A stretch of 64,000 nt of DNA from assembly GCF_002158995.1 (NCBI RefSeq), contig NZ_LOHF01000005.1:78380-142379 (forward strand). Direction: 5' to 3'. Of this stretch, positions 47,368-56,231 are shown one piece after another. Made by a program: the position numbers and the translations under genes. The stretch's first letter is position 1. Each line of letters starts with the position of its first letter. The notes under the pieces were generated by a model. The model made no database searches. It was not told where the DNA came from and was given only the letters and a program-made list of their open reading frames with translations. The DNA is from Pseudomonas caspiana. Lineage in GTDB: Bacteria; Pseudomonadota; Gammaproteobacteria; Pseudomonadales; Pseudomonadaceae.

Positions 47368-47806
47368 GCACGGCTCCGAACTGAAGGACGACGAGCATTC
47401 TACCCTCGAAGAGGATCCGCGGCCGAAGCTATGGCCAAAGGTTTTAGGTTCGATGGTGATCGTTGGTATGTCGATAGGGATGATGATCGGGCGTTTGACT
47501 GCGCCTGACCCGCTGGAACTTCTACAAATCGAAGAGCGGCCTACAGGGATTGCCTTGTGGTTCAACCGTGAGCCAGACGTTGTGCCCGAGCATGAGAACG
47601 GGATGTTCGCCATGCGTTTTACGGCTGCAGGTCAGCCATGGAGAGGGCAACTGAAAGTTAACGGGAAGGACGTACGCTGGAAGCTGGAGCGGGACAAGAG
47701 GGATTTGCTGCTGACTCTACTGGCGGCCCGCCCACTTCACGGCGACTTGCACGGTGAAGAGCTGGACGGGCGCTGGAGACTGGAGGTCAGTCTCCGAGAG
47801 GAATAA
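47366..47806 (+). CDS. Hypothetical membrane-anchored protein
   Basis: A 146-residue protein with an N-terminal transmembrane helix ([18 protein letters not shown], about residues 27-44) and a soluble C-terminal domain ([29 protein letters not shown]). The cytoplasmic N-terminus is acidic. I do not recognise a named family. Its ATG overlaps that of trmL head-to-head. Coding quality is good (regular codon use, no internal anomalies), and the length is plausible, so I regard it as real. Secretion or membrane function unknown. Confidence 0.72.
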   Translation: MHGSELKDDEHSTLEEDPRPKLWPKVLGSMVIVGMSIGMMIGRLTAPDPLELLQIEERPTGIALWFNREPDVVPEHENGMFAMRFTAAGQPWRGQLKVNGKDVRWKLERDKRDLLLTLLAARPLHGDLHGEELDGRWRLEVSLREE

Positions 47807-48185
47807 AAGAGGGGAATCCCCGGCCTGCCTGTACCAAGGTCCCCAAAACTGGTGATACGTAACCTATTGCAGGCGTCGTGCCAGTTTCTGATATTTCTTC
47901 TAACAAAAAGCCTCGCCCCCGATGATGTTCCCGCCAGAGCCCCGTCCCATGGGCTTCCAACGTGTTTCATTCATTTATCAATTATGTGTTCAGCTCTCAT
48001 TCAAGCTGACGGGCGCGAGTTTTGCTGTGCTGGGAAACCGCTTCGTTATGGTGCATTGCCTGCTGCTGGTGCACGTTTTTAATGATTGCCTGATAAGCCG
48101 TGGCGACAACGTTTTTTCAGTTTTGTTCGCGGCCTTCCTCGTCAAGCGCGCTCAAACACCCTTGAAATTGTCCGACAGAAGGTAC

Positions 48186-48201
48186 TGAAACGATCGTTTC
48201 A
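48186..48201. promoter_or_regulatory. Perfect 16-bp palindrome, LacI-family-like operator
   Basis: TGAAACGA followed by its exact complement TCGTTTCA. The TGAAAC...GTTTCA pattern is typical of LacI-family sites such as Cra/FruR or PtxS, although the central spacing here differs from those two. It lies about 500 bases before the porin start. Confidence 0.5.
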
Positions 48202-48542
48202 AACTTTTTTCAGGATAAATTTGAGGTGCCTAAGCCTGAGTGATGACAATTGTAACAATTGCCCCTGTACCCTGTGCGCCTCAATGAATGCGGGGCCTTG
48301 AGTGTTTTTTTGGATGTTTCCGGTGGAATGATTCCGATGAGCAGGTGGTCTGCTTTTTGCTGTCCGGTGTACCAGTCAGAATGATCTGACGAATGGCAGT
48401 GAAATATTATTTAGGAATTAGTGAAACAGCTCGATACACTCAAGGACGGAAGGATCCGACAAGGTGTGTGACATATAACCGACAGGTCTTAAAAGCTTAG
48501 TAATAATTCTTTTTGGATTTGTTAAATGTTCACTACCCTGCG

Positions 48543-48649
48543 ACCACCGATTCATCGGTGGGTCATTGGTCTTGAGGCGCTGGTTAACCATTGGCTTCGG
48601 TCGGGTTTAGCGCTAACCGTAAATTTTTGGGTCAGAACGCCCGAAGGGC
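48543..48649 (+). promoter_or_regulatory. Structured leader region before the porin gene
   Basis: Three hairpins can be drawn: ACCACCGA/TCGGTGGGT, GGTTTAGCGCTAACC, and GCCC-GAA-GGGC. They lie 48-154 bases before the porin ATG, so they probably belong to its mRNA leader. No named riboswitch is recognised. Confidence 0.4.
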
Positions 48650-48696
48650 CTCGGCACCAGAAATTATAAAAAATTAAGATTCACGAGGAGCGATTC

Positions 48697-50043
48697 ATGA
48701 AGAAGTCCACTCTGGCCCTGGCTGTAGCCTTCGGCGTTATGGCTCAGCAGGCTGGTGCAGCAGGTTTTCTGGAAGACAGCAAAGCGTCGATCAGCTCGCG
48801 TACTTTGTATTTCAACGGCGATAACCGCGAAGGCACTGCCGAGCGTAACGAAGAAACAGCAACTGGTCTGAAGTTCGACTACCTGTCTGGCTTCACTCAA
48901 GGCACAGTTGGCTTTGGTCTGGACGTACAGGCGCTGGTTGGTATTCACCTTGATGGTGGTCGTGGACACCACGCTGCGGCAGGTGGCATCAGCCCTACTG
49001 ATACCGATGGATCTTCTGTAGATGAGTGGTCTCGTCTGGGGGCCAACGCCAAGGCTCGCTTCTCCAAAACTGAACTGCGTCTGGGTAACGCTTTGGCACC
49101 AAACCTGCCAATTCTGGTTTCCAACGACGGTCGTTTGCTGCCAGCTGCTTACCAGGGCGGCATTGTCTCTTCCAAAGAAATCGACAACGTTACTTTGACT
49201 GCCGGTCAGTTGACTGAGTCTATCGGCCGTGCGTCGAGCAACTGGACTGATCTGTCTGTTGCTGGCGGTACTGAAGGCAGCAACCAGTTCCGTTTCGCTG
49301 GCGGTGACTGGAAAGTCACTAAAGACCTGACCTTGCAGTACTACTACGCAAACCTGGAAGACTACTACAAGCAGCACTTCCTGGGTCTGGTACACGTATT
49401 CCCGATCGCTGAAGACCAATCGTTCAAGACTGATCTGCGCTACTTCAACAGCAGCAAAGACGGCAAGAATGGTGATCCTGGTTACTTCTTCAACAACAAC
49501 GGTGGCTACGCCAAAAACGCCAACGAAGTTGATAACCAAACCTGGTCCGCTATGTTCACCTACACCTTGGGTGGCAACGCATTCCTGCTCGGTCACCAGC
49601 AAGTCGGTGATGACGGCGGCATGGTCTTCCTGGGCCAAGGCAGCGTAGTTAATGGCAATAACCGTCCTGAAGGCAACGGCGGTTCCAGTGTCTACCTCTT
49701 CACCGACGCCATGATCGCTAACTTCACTCGTGCCGGTACTAACTCTACATTCGGTCAGTACTCGTATGACTTCGCTCGTGCTGGTATCCCAGGCCTGAAG
49801 GCTTCGATCGCCTACATTCACGCTGAAGACATCAAAGGTGTGGCGTCCAACGGCACTCTTGGTCGCGAATTCTCCGAGTGGGAACGTGACATGCGTGTTG
49901 ACTACGTGATCCAGAGCGGTCCGTTGAAAGGCTTTGGTACCACTGTTCGTCACGGCTCTTACCGTGGTGATGCAGACCTGGCTGGTTCTACCAACACCGA
50001 CCAAACTCGTGTGATCTTCAACTACACCTACGCTTTCAAATAA
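48697..50043 (+). CDS. OprD-family outer-membrane porin (OprE-like)
   Basis: A 448-residue OprD-family porin: signal peptide ending GAAGF (LALAVAFGVMAQQAGAA) and then the family start FLEDSKASISSRTLYFNGDNR. Typical blocks follow: TQGTVGFGLDVQALVGIHLDGG, RFSKTELRLGN, the DNVTLTAGQLTES segment and the C-terminal barrel strand VIFNYTYAFK. It forms a specific channel for small organic acids, amino acids or peptides. OprE-type is the closest by feel. GAGGAGCG is the ribosome site, and a strong terminator follows. Confidence 0.93.
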   Translation: MKKSTLALAVAFGVMAQQAGAAGFLEDSKASISSRTLYFNGDNREGTAERNEETATGLKFDYLSGFTQGTVGFGLDVQALVGIHLDGGRGHHAAAGGISPTDTDGSSVDEWSRLGANAKARFSKTELRLGNALAPNLPILVSNDGRLLPAAYQGGIVSSKEIDNVTLTAGQLTESIGRASSNWTDLSVAGGTEGSNQFRFAGGDWKVTKDLTLQYYYANLEDYYKQHFLGLVHVFPIAEDQSFKTDLRYFNSSKDGKNGDPGYFFNNNGGYAKNANEVDNQTWSAMFTYTLGGNAFLLGHQQVGDDGGMVFLGQGSVVNGNNRPEGNGGSSVYLFTDAMIANFTRAGTNSTFGQYSYDFARAGIPGLKASIAYIHAEDIKGVASNGTLGREFSEWERDMRVDYVIQSGPLKGFGTTVRHGSYRGDADLAGSTNTDQTRVIFNYTYAFK

Positions 50044-50056
50044 GCCTGGTCAGTTG

Positions 50057-50089
50057 AAAAAGAACCCCGCCCAGTGCGGGGTTCTTTTT
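50057..50089 (+). terminator. Intrinsic terminator after the porin gene
   Basis: AAAAAGAACCCCGC / GCGGGGTTCTTTTT stem with a CCAGT-type loop, 14 bases after the stop. Confidence 0.93.
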
Positions 50090-50211
50090 GCCTGAAATTT
50101 GATATCTCCAAACGCTATATTCAAAGCGTTATCTATTCTTTTTAATTTCTAGTGAAGGGGCGCAAAGTGGCTTCAATGAATTAGCAAACATCACAACAAG
50201 GAGCTACATCC

Positions 50212-50850
50212 ATGAGCTTGCGACTTGGCGATATCGCCCCTGATTTTGAACAGGACTCCAGTGAAGGTCGTATCCAGTTTCACGAATGGTTGGGTAACAG
50301 CTGGGGCGTGTTGTTTTCCCACCCCGCTGACTTCACCCCGGTCTGCACCACTGAATTGGGATTCACCGCCAAGCTCAAGGACGAGTTTGCCAAGCGCGGC
50401 GTGAAAGCTATTGCGCTCTCAGTGGACCCGGTCGATTCTCACGTGAAATGGATTGACGATATCAACGAGACCCAGAATACGCTGGTCAACTTTCCGATCC
50501 TGGCCGACGCCGACCGCAAAGTGTCCGAGCTATACGACCTGATCCACCCGAACGCCAGTGAAACCCTGACCGTGCGCTCTTTGTTCGTGATCGATCCGAA
50601 CAAGAAAGTACGTCTGACCATCACCTATCCAGCCAGTACCGGGCGTAACTTCAACGAGATCTTGCGGGTCATCGACTCTTTGCAACTGACCGATAACTAC
50701 AAAGTCGCAACGCCTGCCAACTGGGTGGACGGTGATGAGGTAGTGATCGTGCCTTCGCTCAAGGATGAAGACGAGATCAAGCAACGCTTTCCTAAAGGCT
50801 ACAGAGCCGTCAAACCGTACCTGCGTTTGACGCCACAGCCTAATCGCTGA
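50212..50850 (+). CDS. lsfA: 1-Cys peroxiredoxin LsfA
   Basis: A 212-residue Prx6-type peroxiredoxin with a single Cys, Cys45 (HPADFTPVCTTELGF), which reduces peroxides. The C-terminal dimer region (TPANWVDGDEVVIVPS) is family-typical. LsfA was defined as a sulfate-starvation protein in P. putida and is found next to the ssu genes, as here. AAGGAGCTA precedes the ATG. An intrinsic terminator follows, so it is likely separate from ssuA transcription. Confidence 0.94.
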   Translation: MSLRLGDIAPDFEQDSSEGRIQFHEWLGNSWGVLFSHPADFTPVCTTELGFTAKLKDEFAKRGVKAIALSVDPVDSHVKWIDDINETQNTLVNFPILADADRKVSELYDLIHPNASETLTVRSLFVIDPNKKVRLTITYPASTGRNFNEILRVIDSLQLTDNYKVATPANWVDGDEVVIVPSLKDEDEIKQRFPKGYRAVKPYLRLTPQPNR

Positions 50851-50880
50851 ATCACCCTTCCACGACAGATGGGTTTGCTT

Positions 50881-50905
50881 GGGCCGATTAGTCGGCCCTT
50901 TTTTA
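50881..50905 (+). terminator. Intrinsic terminator after lsfA
   Basis: GGGCCGA-TTAG-TCGGCCC stem followed by six T. Confidence 0.9.
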
Positions 50906-50924
50906 TGCCTGAAGTTCGACGTTC

Positions 50925-50997
50925 TGTAGGAGCTGCCGAAGGCTGCGATTGCAGTATTTCAGGAAAAACGTCATCGCAGCCTTCGGCAGCTCCCACA
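50925..50997. repeat. REPIN, GCCGAAGGCTGCGAT type
   Basis: Inverted TGTAGGAGCTGCCGAAGGCT arms lie between lsfA and ssuA, where ssuE would be expected. Same family as 62418 and 63700. Confidence 0.92.
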
Positions 50998-51186
50998 GAT
51001 AATTCGACAACTCGTCATATATGCATTTAAAGAATAACCAAATGAAAAAATAAGATTTATAGATATAAAAAATCACTGATATGGTCGCTGCATTCCGATC
51101 CGATTGATCGGGTCAATGAACCCCTCACACCTTACTCGTCCGCCAACGGTCCAGCAGGTGCCACTGAATTAGCAAAGGAGCGCGCC

Positions 51187-52152
51187 ATGCGCACAGCTAT
51201 TTTGCGTCAAGGTTTGGTCGCTCTGTTTGCCGCAGCGGTCGCCTTCGGCGCTGTGACCCAGGCACAGGCCGAGACCTTGCGTATCGGTTATCAGAAATAC
51301 GGCACGCTGGTGCTGCTCAAAGCCAAAGGCACGCTGGAAAAGCGCCTGGCCGAGCAGGGCGTGCAAGTGCAATGGACCGAGTTCCCTGGTGGCCCGCAAC
51401 TGCTTGAAGGGCTAAACGTTGGCTCCATTGATTTTGGTGTGACCGGCGAAACGCCGCCTGTGTTTGCCCAGGCCGCGGGTGCTGATCTGGTCTACGTCGC
51501 TTACGAGCCGCCAGCGCCGACCAGCGAAGCGATTCTGGTACCCAAGGATTCGCCCATCACTTCCGTCAAAGAACTCAAAGGCAAGAAAGTCGTCCTCAAC
51601 AAGGGCTCCAACGTGCATTACCTGCTGGTTAAAGCCCTTGAAGACGCGGGCCTGAAATACACCGACATCCAGACCGTATTCCTGCCGCCAGCCGATGCCC
51701 GCGCCGCATTCGAGCGCGGCAGCGTTGATGCCTGGGTGATCTGGGATCCGTACCAGTCAGCTGCCGAGCAGCAACTGCAAGCGAAAACCCTGCGCGATGG
51801 CACCGGGATTGTGGATAACCACCAGTTCTATCTGGCGACCAAGCCTTATGCTCAGAAAAATCCAAAAGTCGTTCAGGCACTGATTGAAGAGGTCCGCGCG
51901 GTAGGGGAGTGGTCCAAGAGCCACCCTGAAGAGGTGACTAAACAGGTCGCGCCACTGCTCGGTTTACCGGCGGATATCACCCTGACTTCGGTCAAACGCC
52001 AAGGCTACGGAGCGCTGTTCCTGACTCCGGCAGTGGTCGCCTCGCAGCAAAAAATCGCTGACACGTTTTATCAGCTCAAGTTGATTCCCAAGCCGCTGAA
52101 CATCGCGGATGTGGTCTGGACGCCGCCCGCCGCAGTCGCGAAAGCGCCGTAA
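51187..52152 (+). CDS. ssuA: Sulfonate ABC transporter, periplasmic binding protein
   Basis: A 321-residue binding protein with signal peptide (VALFAAAVAFGAVTQAQAE) and the SsuA pattern TLRIGYQKYGTLVLLKAKGTLE, WTEFPGGPQLLEGLNVGSIDFG and VDAWVIWDPYQSAAEQQ. It delivers aliphatic sulfonates to SsuBC. GCAAAGGAGCG precedes the ATG. An AT-rich promoter-like stretch lies at 51010-51090. The gene ends 27 bases before ssuC, with no ssuD between them. Confidence 0.93.
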   Translation: MRTAILRQGLVALFAAAVAFGAVTQAQAETLRIGYQKYGTLVLLKAKGTLEKRLAEQGVQVQWTEFPGGPQLLEGLNVGSIDFGVTGETPPVFAQAAGADLVYVAYEPPAPTSEAILVPKDSPITSVKELKGKKVVLNKGSNVHYLLVKALEDAGLKYTDIQTVFLPPADARAAFERGSVDAWVIWDPYQSAAEQQLQAKTLRDGTGIVDNHQFYLATKPYAQKNPKVVQALIEEVRAVGEWSKSHPEEVTKQVAPLLGLPADITLTSVKRQGYGALFLTPAVVASQQKIADTFYQLKLIPKPLNIADVVWTPPAAVAKAP

Positions 52153-52179
52153 TCAGCCGGACCATGAGGAGACAACTCC

Positions 52180-52977
52180 ATGAGCACTAACGCTTCGCAA
52201 CGAACAATCCAGCGCCTCGCACCTTGGGCTCTGCCGATCCTGCTGCTGGCTATCTGGCAGCTATCGGTCAGCGCTGGCTGGCTGTCCACCCGCATTCTGC
52301 CTGCGCCGAGCGCAGTCATTGAGGCGGGCGTCAATCTGGTTTCCAGTGGTGAAATCTGGACCCACCTGGCAATCAGCGGCTGGCGTGCAGGCCTCGGTTT
52401 CGCCATCGGTGGCGGCATCGGTCTTACGCTGGGCTTCATTACCGGCTTGTCGAAATGGGGCGAGCGCCTGCTGGACAGCTCGGTGCAGATGATTCGTAAC
52501 ATTCCCCATCTGGCGCTGATTCCGCTGGTGATCCTGTGGTTCGGCATCGACGAAACCGCGAAGATTTTTCTGGTCGCGCTGGGCACCTTGTTCCCGATTT
52601 ATCTGAATACCTATCACGGCATTCGCAACATTGATCCGGCGCTGGTCGAGATGTCCCGCAGCTATGGTCTGTCCGGCTTCGGTCTGTTCCGGCATGTGAT
52701 TCTGCCGGGGGCGATGCCTTCGATTCTGGTTGGTGTGCGTTTCGCGCTGGGCTTTATGTGGTTAACGCTGATCGTCGCGGAAACGATTTCTGCCAGCTCC
52801 GGTATTGGTTACCTGGCAATGAATGCCCGGGAATTCCTGCAAACCGACGTCGTGGTACTGGCCATCGTGCTGTACGCAATATTGGGCAAGCTGGCCGACT
52901 TGGCCGCGCGTGGTCTGGAGCGTGTTTGCCTGCGCTGGCACCCGGCCTATCAAGTGACTAAAGGCGGTGCCGCATGA
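52180..52977 (+). CDS. ssuC: Sulfonate ABC transporter, permease
   Basis: A 265-residue permease with about six transmembrane helices. The EAA loop that meets the ATPase is in [25 protein letters not shown]. The first helix ([17 protein letters not shown]) and [21 protein letters not shown] are typical of the SsuC/TauC group. GAGGAGACA precedes the ATG, and the gene overlaps ssuB by 4 bases. Confidence 0.94.
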   Translation: MSTNASQRTIQRLAPWALPILLLAIWQLSVSAGWLSTRILPAPSAVIEAGVNLVSSGEIWTHLAISGWRAGLGFAIGGGIGLTLGFITGLSKWGERLLDSSVQMIRNIPHLALIPLVILWFGIDETAKIFLVALGTLFPIYLNTYHGIRNIDPALVEMSRSYGLSGFGLFRHVILPGAMPSILVGVRFALGFMWLTLIVAETISASSGIGYLAMNAREFLQTDVVVLAIVLYAILGKLADLAARGLERVCLRWHPAYQVTKGGAA

Positions 52978-53789
52978 GCAGCTTGAAACAGCAACAGCCC
53001 GCGCACCTGCTGCGTGGTATTCCTCTGGCGGTGCAACAGCTGAAGAAAGCCTTCGGCAGCCGTGAAGTGCTGAAGAACATCGATCTGCACATTCCGGCCG
53101 GGCAGTTCGTTGCCGTGGTCGGTCGCAGCGGCTGTGGCAAAAGTACGCTGCTGCGCTTGCTGGCCGGTCTGGACAAGCCTACTGCAGGGCAACTGCTCGC
53201 CGGTTCTGGAAAGCTGGCAGATGCCCGTGAAGACACACGGCTGATGTTCCAGGAAGCACGTCTGCTGCCTTGGAAAAAGATCATCGACAATGTCGGTCTT
53301 GGTCTGAGCGGTGACTGGCGTGGTAAAGCCTTGGAAGCTCTGGAAGCGGTCGGCCTGGCCGAACGTGCCGAGGAATGGCCAGCGGCTTTGTCCGGTGGTC
53401 AAAAACAGCGGGTGGCTTTGGCTCGTGCGTTGATTCACCAGCCGCGCCTGCTGTTGCTCGATGAGCCTCTGGGCGCGCTGGATGCCTTGACCCGCATCGA
53501 GATGCAGCAACTGATTGAAAACCTCTGGCGTAAACATGGTTTCACCGTGCTGCTGGTGACTCATGACGTCAGCGAAGCGGTTGCCATTGCGGACCGCGTG
53601 ATTCTTATCGAAGAAGGGCGCATTGGCCTGGACTTGCTGGTTGATTTACCACGGCCACGCGCCCGCGGCTCGCATCGTCTGGCCAATCTGGAAGCGCAAG
53701 TGCTCGAACGAGTGCTGTCTCTGCCCGGCTCGCCGCCAGAACCTGATCCCGTTTCACCGCTGCCTACGCAATTGCGTTGGGCCAATTAA
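52974..53789 (+). CDS. ssuB: Sulfonate ABC transporter, ATP-binding protein
   Basis: A 271-residue ATPase: Walker [15 protein letters not shown]-loop [13 protein letters not shown], signature [16 protein letters not shown], Walker [13 protein letters not shown] and switch His in VTHDVSEAV. It starts within the last codons of ssuC (ATGA overlap). The extended tail ([16 protein letters not shown]) is Pro-rich. Confidence 0.95.
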   Translation: MSSLKQQQPAHLLRGIPLAVQQLKKAFGSREVLKNIDLHIPAGQFVAVVGRSGCGKSTLLRLLAGLDKPTAGQLLAGSGKLADAREDTRLMFQEARLLPWKKIIDNVGLGLSGDWRGKALEALEAVGLAERAEEWPAALSGGQKQRVALARALIHQPRLLLLDEPLGALDALTRIEMQQLIENLWRKHGFTVLLVTHDVSEAVAIADRVILIEEGRIGLDLLVDLPRPRARGSHRLANLEAQVLERVLSLPGSPPEPDPVSPLPTQLRWAN

Positions 53790-53827
53790 CCGACCGTTAG
53801 CAATCCATCCCACACAGGAAGATCATC

Positions 53828-54043
53828 ATGACTATTAAAGCCATCAACGTTCGTAACCAGTTCAAAGGCACCATCAAGGAAATCGTCGAAGGCGATGTCC
53901 TGTCGGAAATCGACGTACAGACTGCTTCGGGTATCGTGACTTCCGTGATCACCACTCGCTCGGTAAAAGAGCTGGAACTGGTGGTTGGCAGTGAAGTAAT
54001 CGCGTTCGTGAAGTCCACTGAGGTTTCTATCGCCAAGCTGTAA
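53828..54043 (+). CDS. ssuF: SsuF, molbindin-like TOBE protein
   Basis: A 71-residue single TOBE/molbindin domain (IKAINVRNQFKGTIKEIVEGD; IVTSVITTRSVKELELVVGSEVIAFVKSTEVSIAKL). SsuF closes the ssu operon in P. putida and is required for sulfonate use there, with oxyanion binding expected from the fold. GGAAGATCATC precedes the ATG. Confidence 0.93.
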   Translation: MTIKAINVRNQFKGTIKEIVEGDVLSEIDVQTASGIVTSVITTRSVKELELVVGSEVIAFVKSTEVSIAKL

Positions 54044-54052
54044 CCGATGGGT

Positions 54053-54094
54053 AAAAAACAACCCCGGACGGTGATGACCCTCCGGGGTTTTTTG
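54053..54094 (+). terminator. Intrinsic terminator after ssuF
   Basis: ACCCCGGA / TCCGGGGT stem with flanking A- and T-runs, 10 bases after the stop. Confidence 0.92.
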
Positions 54095-54113
54095 CGTTGG
54101 GGTTCATATTAAC

Positions 54114-54202
54114 TGTAGGAGTGCACGAGCAGCGCGAGGCCGCGATGGGGGTGTGTCAGACGAATCGCCATCGCGGCCTCGCGTTGCTCGTGCGCTCCTA
54201 TA
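54114..54202. repeat. REPIN, GAGCAGCGCGAGGCCGCGAT type
   Basis: Inverted TGTAGGAGTGCACGAGCAGC arms between ssuF and the hydrolase gene, same family as 4101-4189. Confidence 0.9.
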
Positions 54203-54216
54203 GGGTCGTGTTTGAA

Positions 54217-55056
54217 TCATTGATGGTTGTGGATAAACGCACTGGCCTTCAGGGCAAATAACAGCGGTTGATCTTCCATCAGGAAATGACCTGCGTTGTC
54301 GATGATCTGCAATATCGAGCCAGGAATGTCGCCGTGCAAACGGTGGGCATAACTTGATGGTTGCCATTCATCTTCGGCGCCCCAGAGGATCTGCACTGGA
54401 ATATTCAGCTCGGGCAGACGTTGCGCAAAGTCTTGGGTGTAGCGCGAGTCGTAATGCGCGACCTGATTTTTGTAAAAGCCTTGCTGGCTGATGAGACCGG
54501 TGATCGGTGTCAGGTAAGCTTCAAGCAACTCGCCCTCCATGATGCTTTTGGTGAAAACCGCCATGCGCAATTGCCGAATCATTAATTGCCGATGTTCGTC
54601 TGCATTCATGACCGCGTGTTCGGGGTAATGTGTGCGGATGTGTTGCCAGCTTGTAGAGGGCCACGAGTCATAACTGACGATATCGGCGATGGTCAGGGAC
54701 AGGAAACGTCGCGGTGCATCAATCGCCAGCCGTAGCGCGACGCCTCCGCCTATGTCATGGGCAATCATATGCGTCTGCTCCAGCCCCCAGTGGTCCAGCA
54801 ACTGCTCCAGCAGGATCCGTTGGGCCGCAACCGACGTGTCCTGGTCTTGCGGAAACTCCGATGCGCCGAAACCCAGCAGGTCGAACAGATGCACTTTCAG
54901 CCCGGCCTCCACCAGCGCGGGTACGACGTTGCGCCAGATGATCGAGTGCGCAGGCGTGCCGTGCAGCAGGACAACCGGCAGCCCTTCGCCGTGACAGCCA
55001 GTGGCGATGCGTCGCCCGTCGATGATCACGTGTTGATTGAGCAAGGGATTGTTCAT
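54217..55056 (-). CDS. Alpha/beta hydrolase with Asp nucleophile
   Basis: A 279-residue hydrolase. The oxyanion motif is LLHGTPAHSIIW, the nucleophile elbow is AHDIGGGVAL with Asp101, the likely acid is Asp229 (LWGAEDEWQP) and the base His257 (NAGHFLMED). Asp at the nucleophile place is typical of haloalkane or haloacetate dehalogenases and epoxide hydrolases, not of esterases. I use ATG 55056 (GGAGAAC upstream). It is divergent from a LysR gene that probably controls it. Confidence 0.85.
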   Translation of the reverse strand: MNNPLLNQHVIIDGRRIATGCHGEGLPVVLLHGTPAHSIIWRNVVPALVEAGLKVHLFDLLGFGASEFPQDQDTSVAAQRILLEQLLDHWGLEQTHMIAHDIGGGVALRLAIDAPRRFLSLTIADIVSYDSWPSTSWQHIRTHYPEHAVMNADEHRQLMIRQLRMAVFTKSIMEGELLEAYLTPITGLISQQGFYKNQVAHYDSRYTQDFAQRLPELNIPVQILWGAEDEWQPSSYAHRLHGDIPGSILQIIDNAGHFLMEDQPLLFALKASAFIHNHQ

Positions 55057-55216
55057 GAGCGTGTTCTCCGAAAACGTTGATGACGTGATGAGCGTATCGA
55101 AGGGGGTGTTCATGACGCCAATGACAACTTATGCTGCTGAAATTCGATTTTTGTCATGCTGATATTTTGCACTCGGACCGGGATCAAGCTTCCAATTCAC
55201 AGTGGTCGCATTCCTC

Positions 55217-55305
55217 TGTGGGAGCCGGGCTTGCCCGCGATGAGGGCAACGTGATTTCTCTGCCACGCCGCGTCGCCTGCATCGGGAGCAAGCCCTGGTC
55301 CCACA
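55217..55305. repeat. REPIN with one degenerate arm, GGGCTTGCCCGCGATGAGG type
   Basis: TGTGGGAGCCGGGCTTGCCC is matched by an imperfect inverse (GGGAGCAAGCCCTGGTCCCA). It lies in the promoter region between the hydrolase and LysR genes, upstream of the LysR start. Confidence 0.8.
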
Positions 55306-55340
55306 AAAGTCCGTCTTCCTCAGGTAGCCACGAAGAGCTC

Positions 55341-56228
55341 ATGAACCAACGCCTCCCCATCGACGTCCTCCGGGCGCTGCGCAGCATTGTCGAACTGGGT
55401 AGTGTCACCCGCGCGGCTGAAAGCCTGAACCTCACGCAATCAGCGGTCAGCTGGAAGATCAAACGGCTGGAGAAGCAGCTCGGGCGAGATCTGATCCGTC
55501 GTGAAGGACAGCGTCTGGTTGCGACCAGCGACGGTGCCGAGCTGCTGATTCATGCCCGGCGCATCCTCAACTCCCACGACGAAGCGCTGGCTTTATTCGC
55601 GCCGTCCACCCTTGAGGGCACCGTGAGGTTAGGCGTAACTGAACAGGCGTCCCTCACACAACTTGCGCCGATACTGGCGAAGTTCTCCAGGCAGCACGGC
55701 AATGTCGATGTTCGTGTGGTGGTCGAACAGAGTCAGGCGCTGCGCGATTCCTTGGTCAACGGCACGCTTGATCTGGCCCTGCATCAGGACTTTGCTCACG
55801 GGGTGAGCGCTGAAGATCATCTGTTGTGGAGCGAACGGCTGAACTGGTGCGGGCCTGCCGGTTGGGAATACAACCCTGATGCTACGGTTGCTCTGGTCAC
55901 CTACGGGGCGGGATGTTTCTACGGCAATCTGGCACAGGATCGTCTACAAGCGTCGGGTATTCGCTGCAAATCGGCGGTGCAGTGCCCATCGACTGATGGC
56001 GTGCTGTCGGCCATATCGGCGGGCTTGGGTATCGGGTTGGTGACGGCGAGCAATGTCGACAATCGCGTCGAGATTATTCGTGCCTTTGAACACAGTATGC
56101 CGCTGCCGGAAGTCGTTAACGTTTTGCGCTATAGCCAGCGCAAGCACGATCCAGTGCTGCAGGCATTGCAGCAGACGCTCGCTCAGACGCTAACGCGTGT
56201 CAGGGAAGAGTTGCCCGTTCCGGCCTGA
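55341..56228 (+). CDS. LysR-family transcriptional regulator
   Basis: A 295-residue LTTR. The winged HTH is VLRALRSIVELGSVTRAAESLNLTQSAVSWKIKRLEKQLG, and the effector domain begins near LEGTVRLGVTE. ISAGLGIGLVTASNV is a typical late motif. ATG 55341 gives the standard start; upstream reading runs through the REPIN. It is divergent to the Asp-nucleophile hydrolase and likely regulates it. Effector unknown. Confidence 0.92.
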   Translation: MNQRLPIDVLRALRSIVELGSVTRAAESLNLTQSAVSWKIKRLEKQLGRDLIRREGQRLVATSDGAELLIHARRILNSHDEALALFAPSTLEGTVRLGVTEQASLTQLAPILAKFSRQHGNVDVRVVVEQSQALRDSLVNGTLDLALHQDFAHGVSAEDHLLWSERLNWCGPAGWEYNPDATVALVTYGAGCFYGNLAQDRLQASGIRCKSAVQCPSTDGVLSAISAGLGIGLVTASNVDNRVEIIRAFEHSMPLPEVVNVLRYSQRKHDPVLQALQQTLAQTLTRVREELPVPA

Positions 56229-56231
56229 GGA

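Larger units (their letters stand above)
47807..48696. other. Long region without a convincing gene before the porin gene
   Basis: About 890 bases without a protein that I can support. It is more AT-rich than its surroundings from about 48180 on. It includes a perfect 16-bp palindrome (48186-48201), a direct repeat ACAATTG (48246-48252 and 48255-48261) and three possible hairpins just before the porin gene (48543-48563, 48603-48618, 48639-48649). It could hold a long 5' leader, a small RNA, a decayed gene or several control sites. Confidence 0.7.

Noticed and set aside
47922..48188. 88-residue reading frame in the long gap before the porin gene
   Set aside because: No recognised domain, no good ribosome site and poor codon use. 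A decayed gene is possible but not shown.
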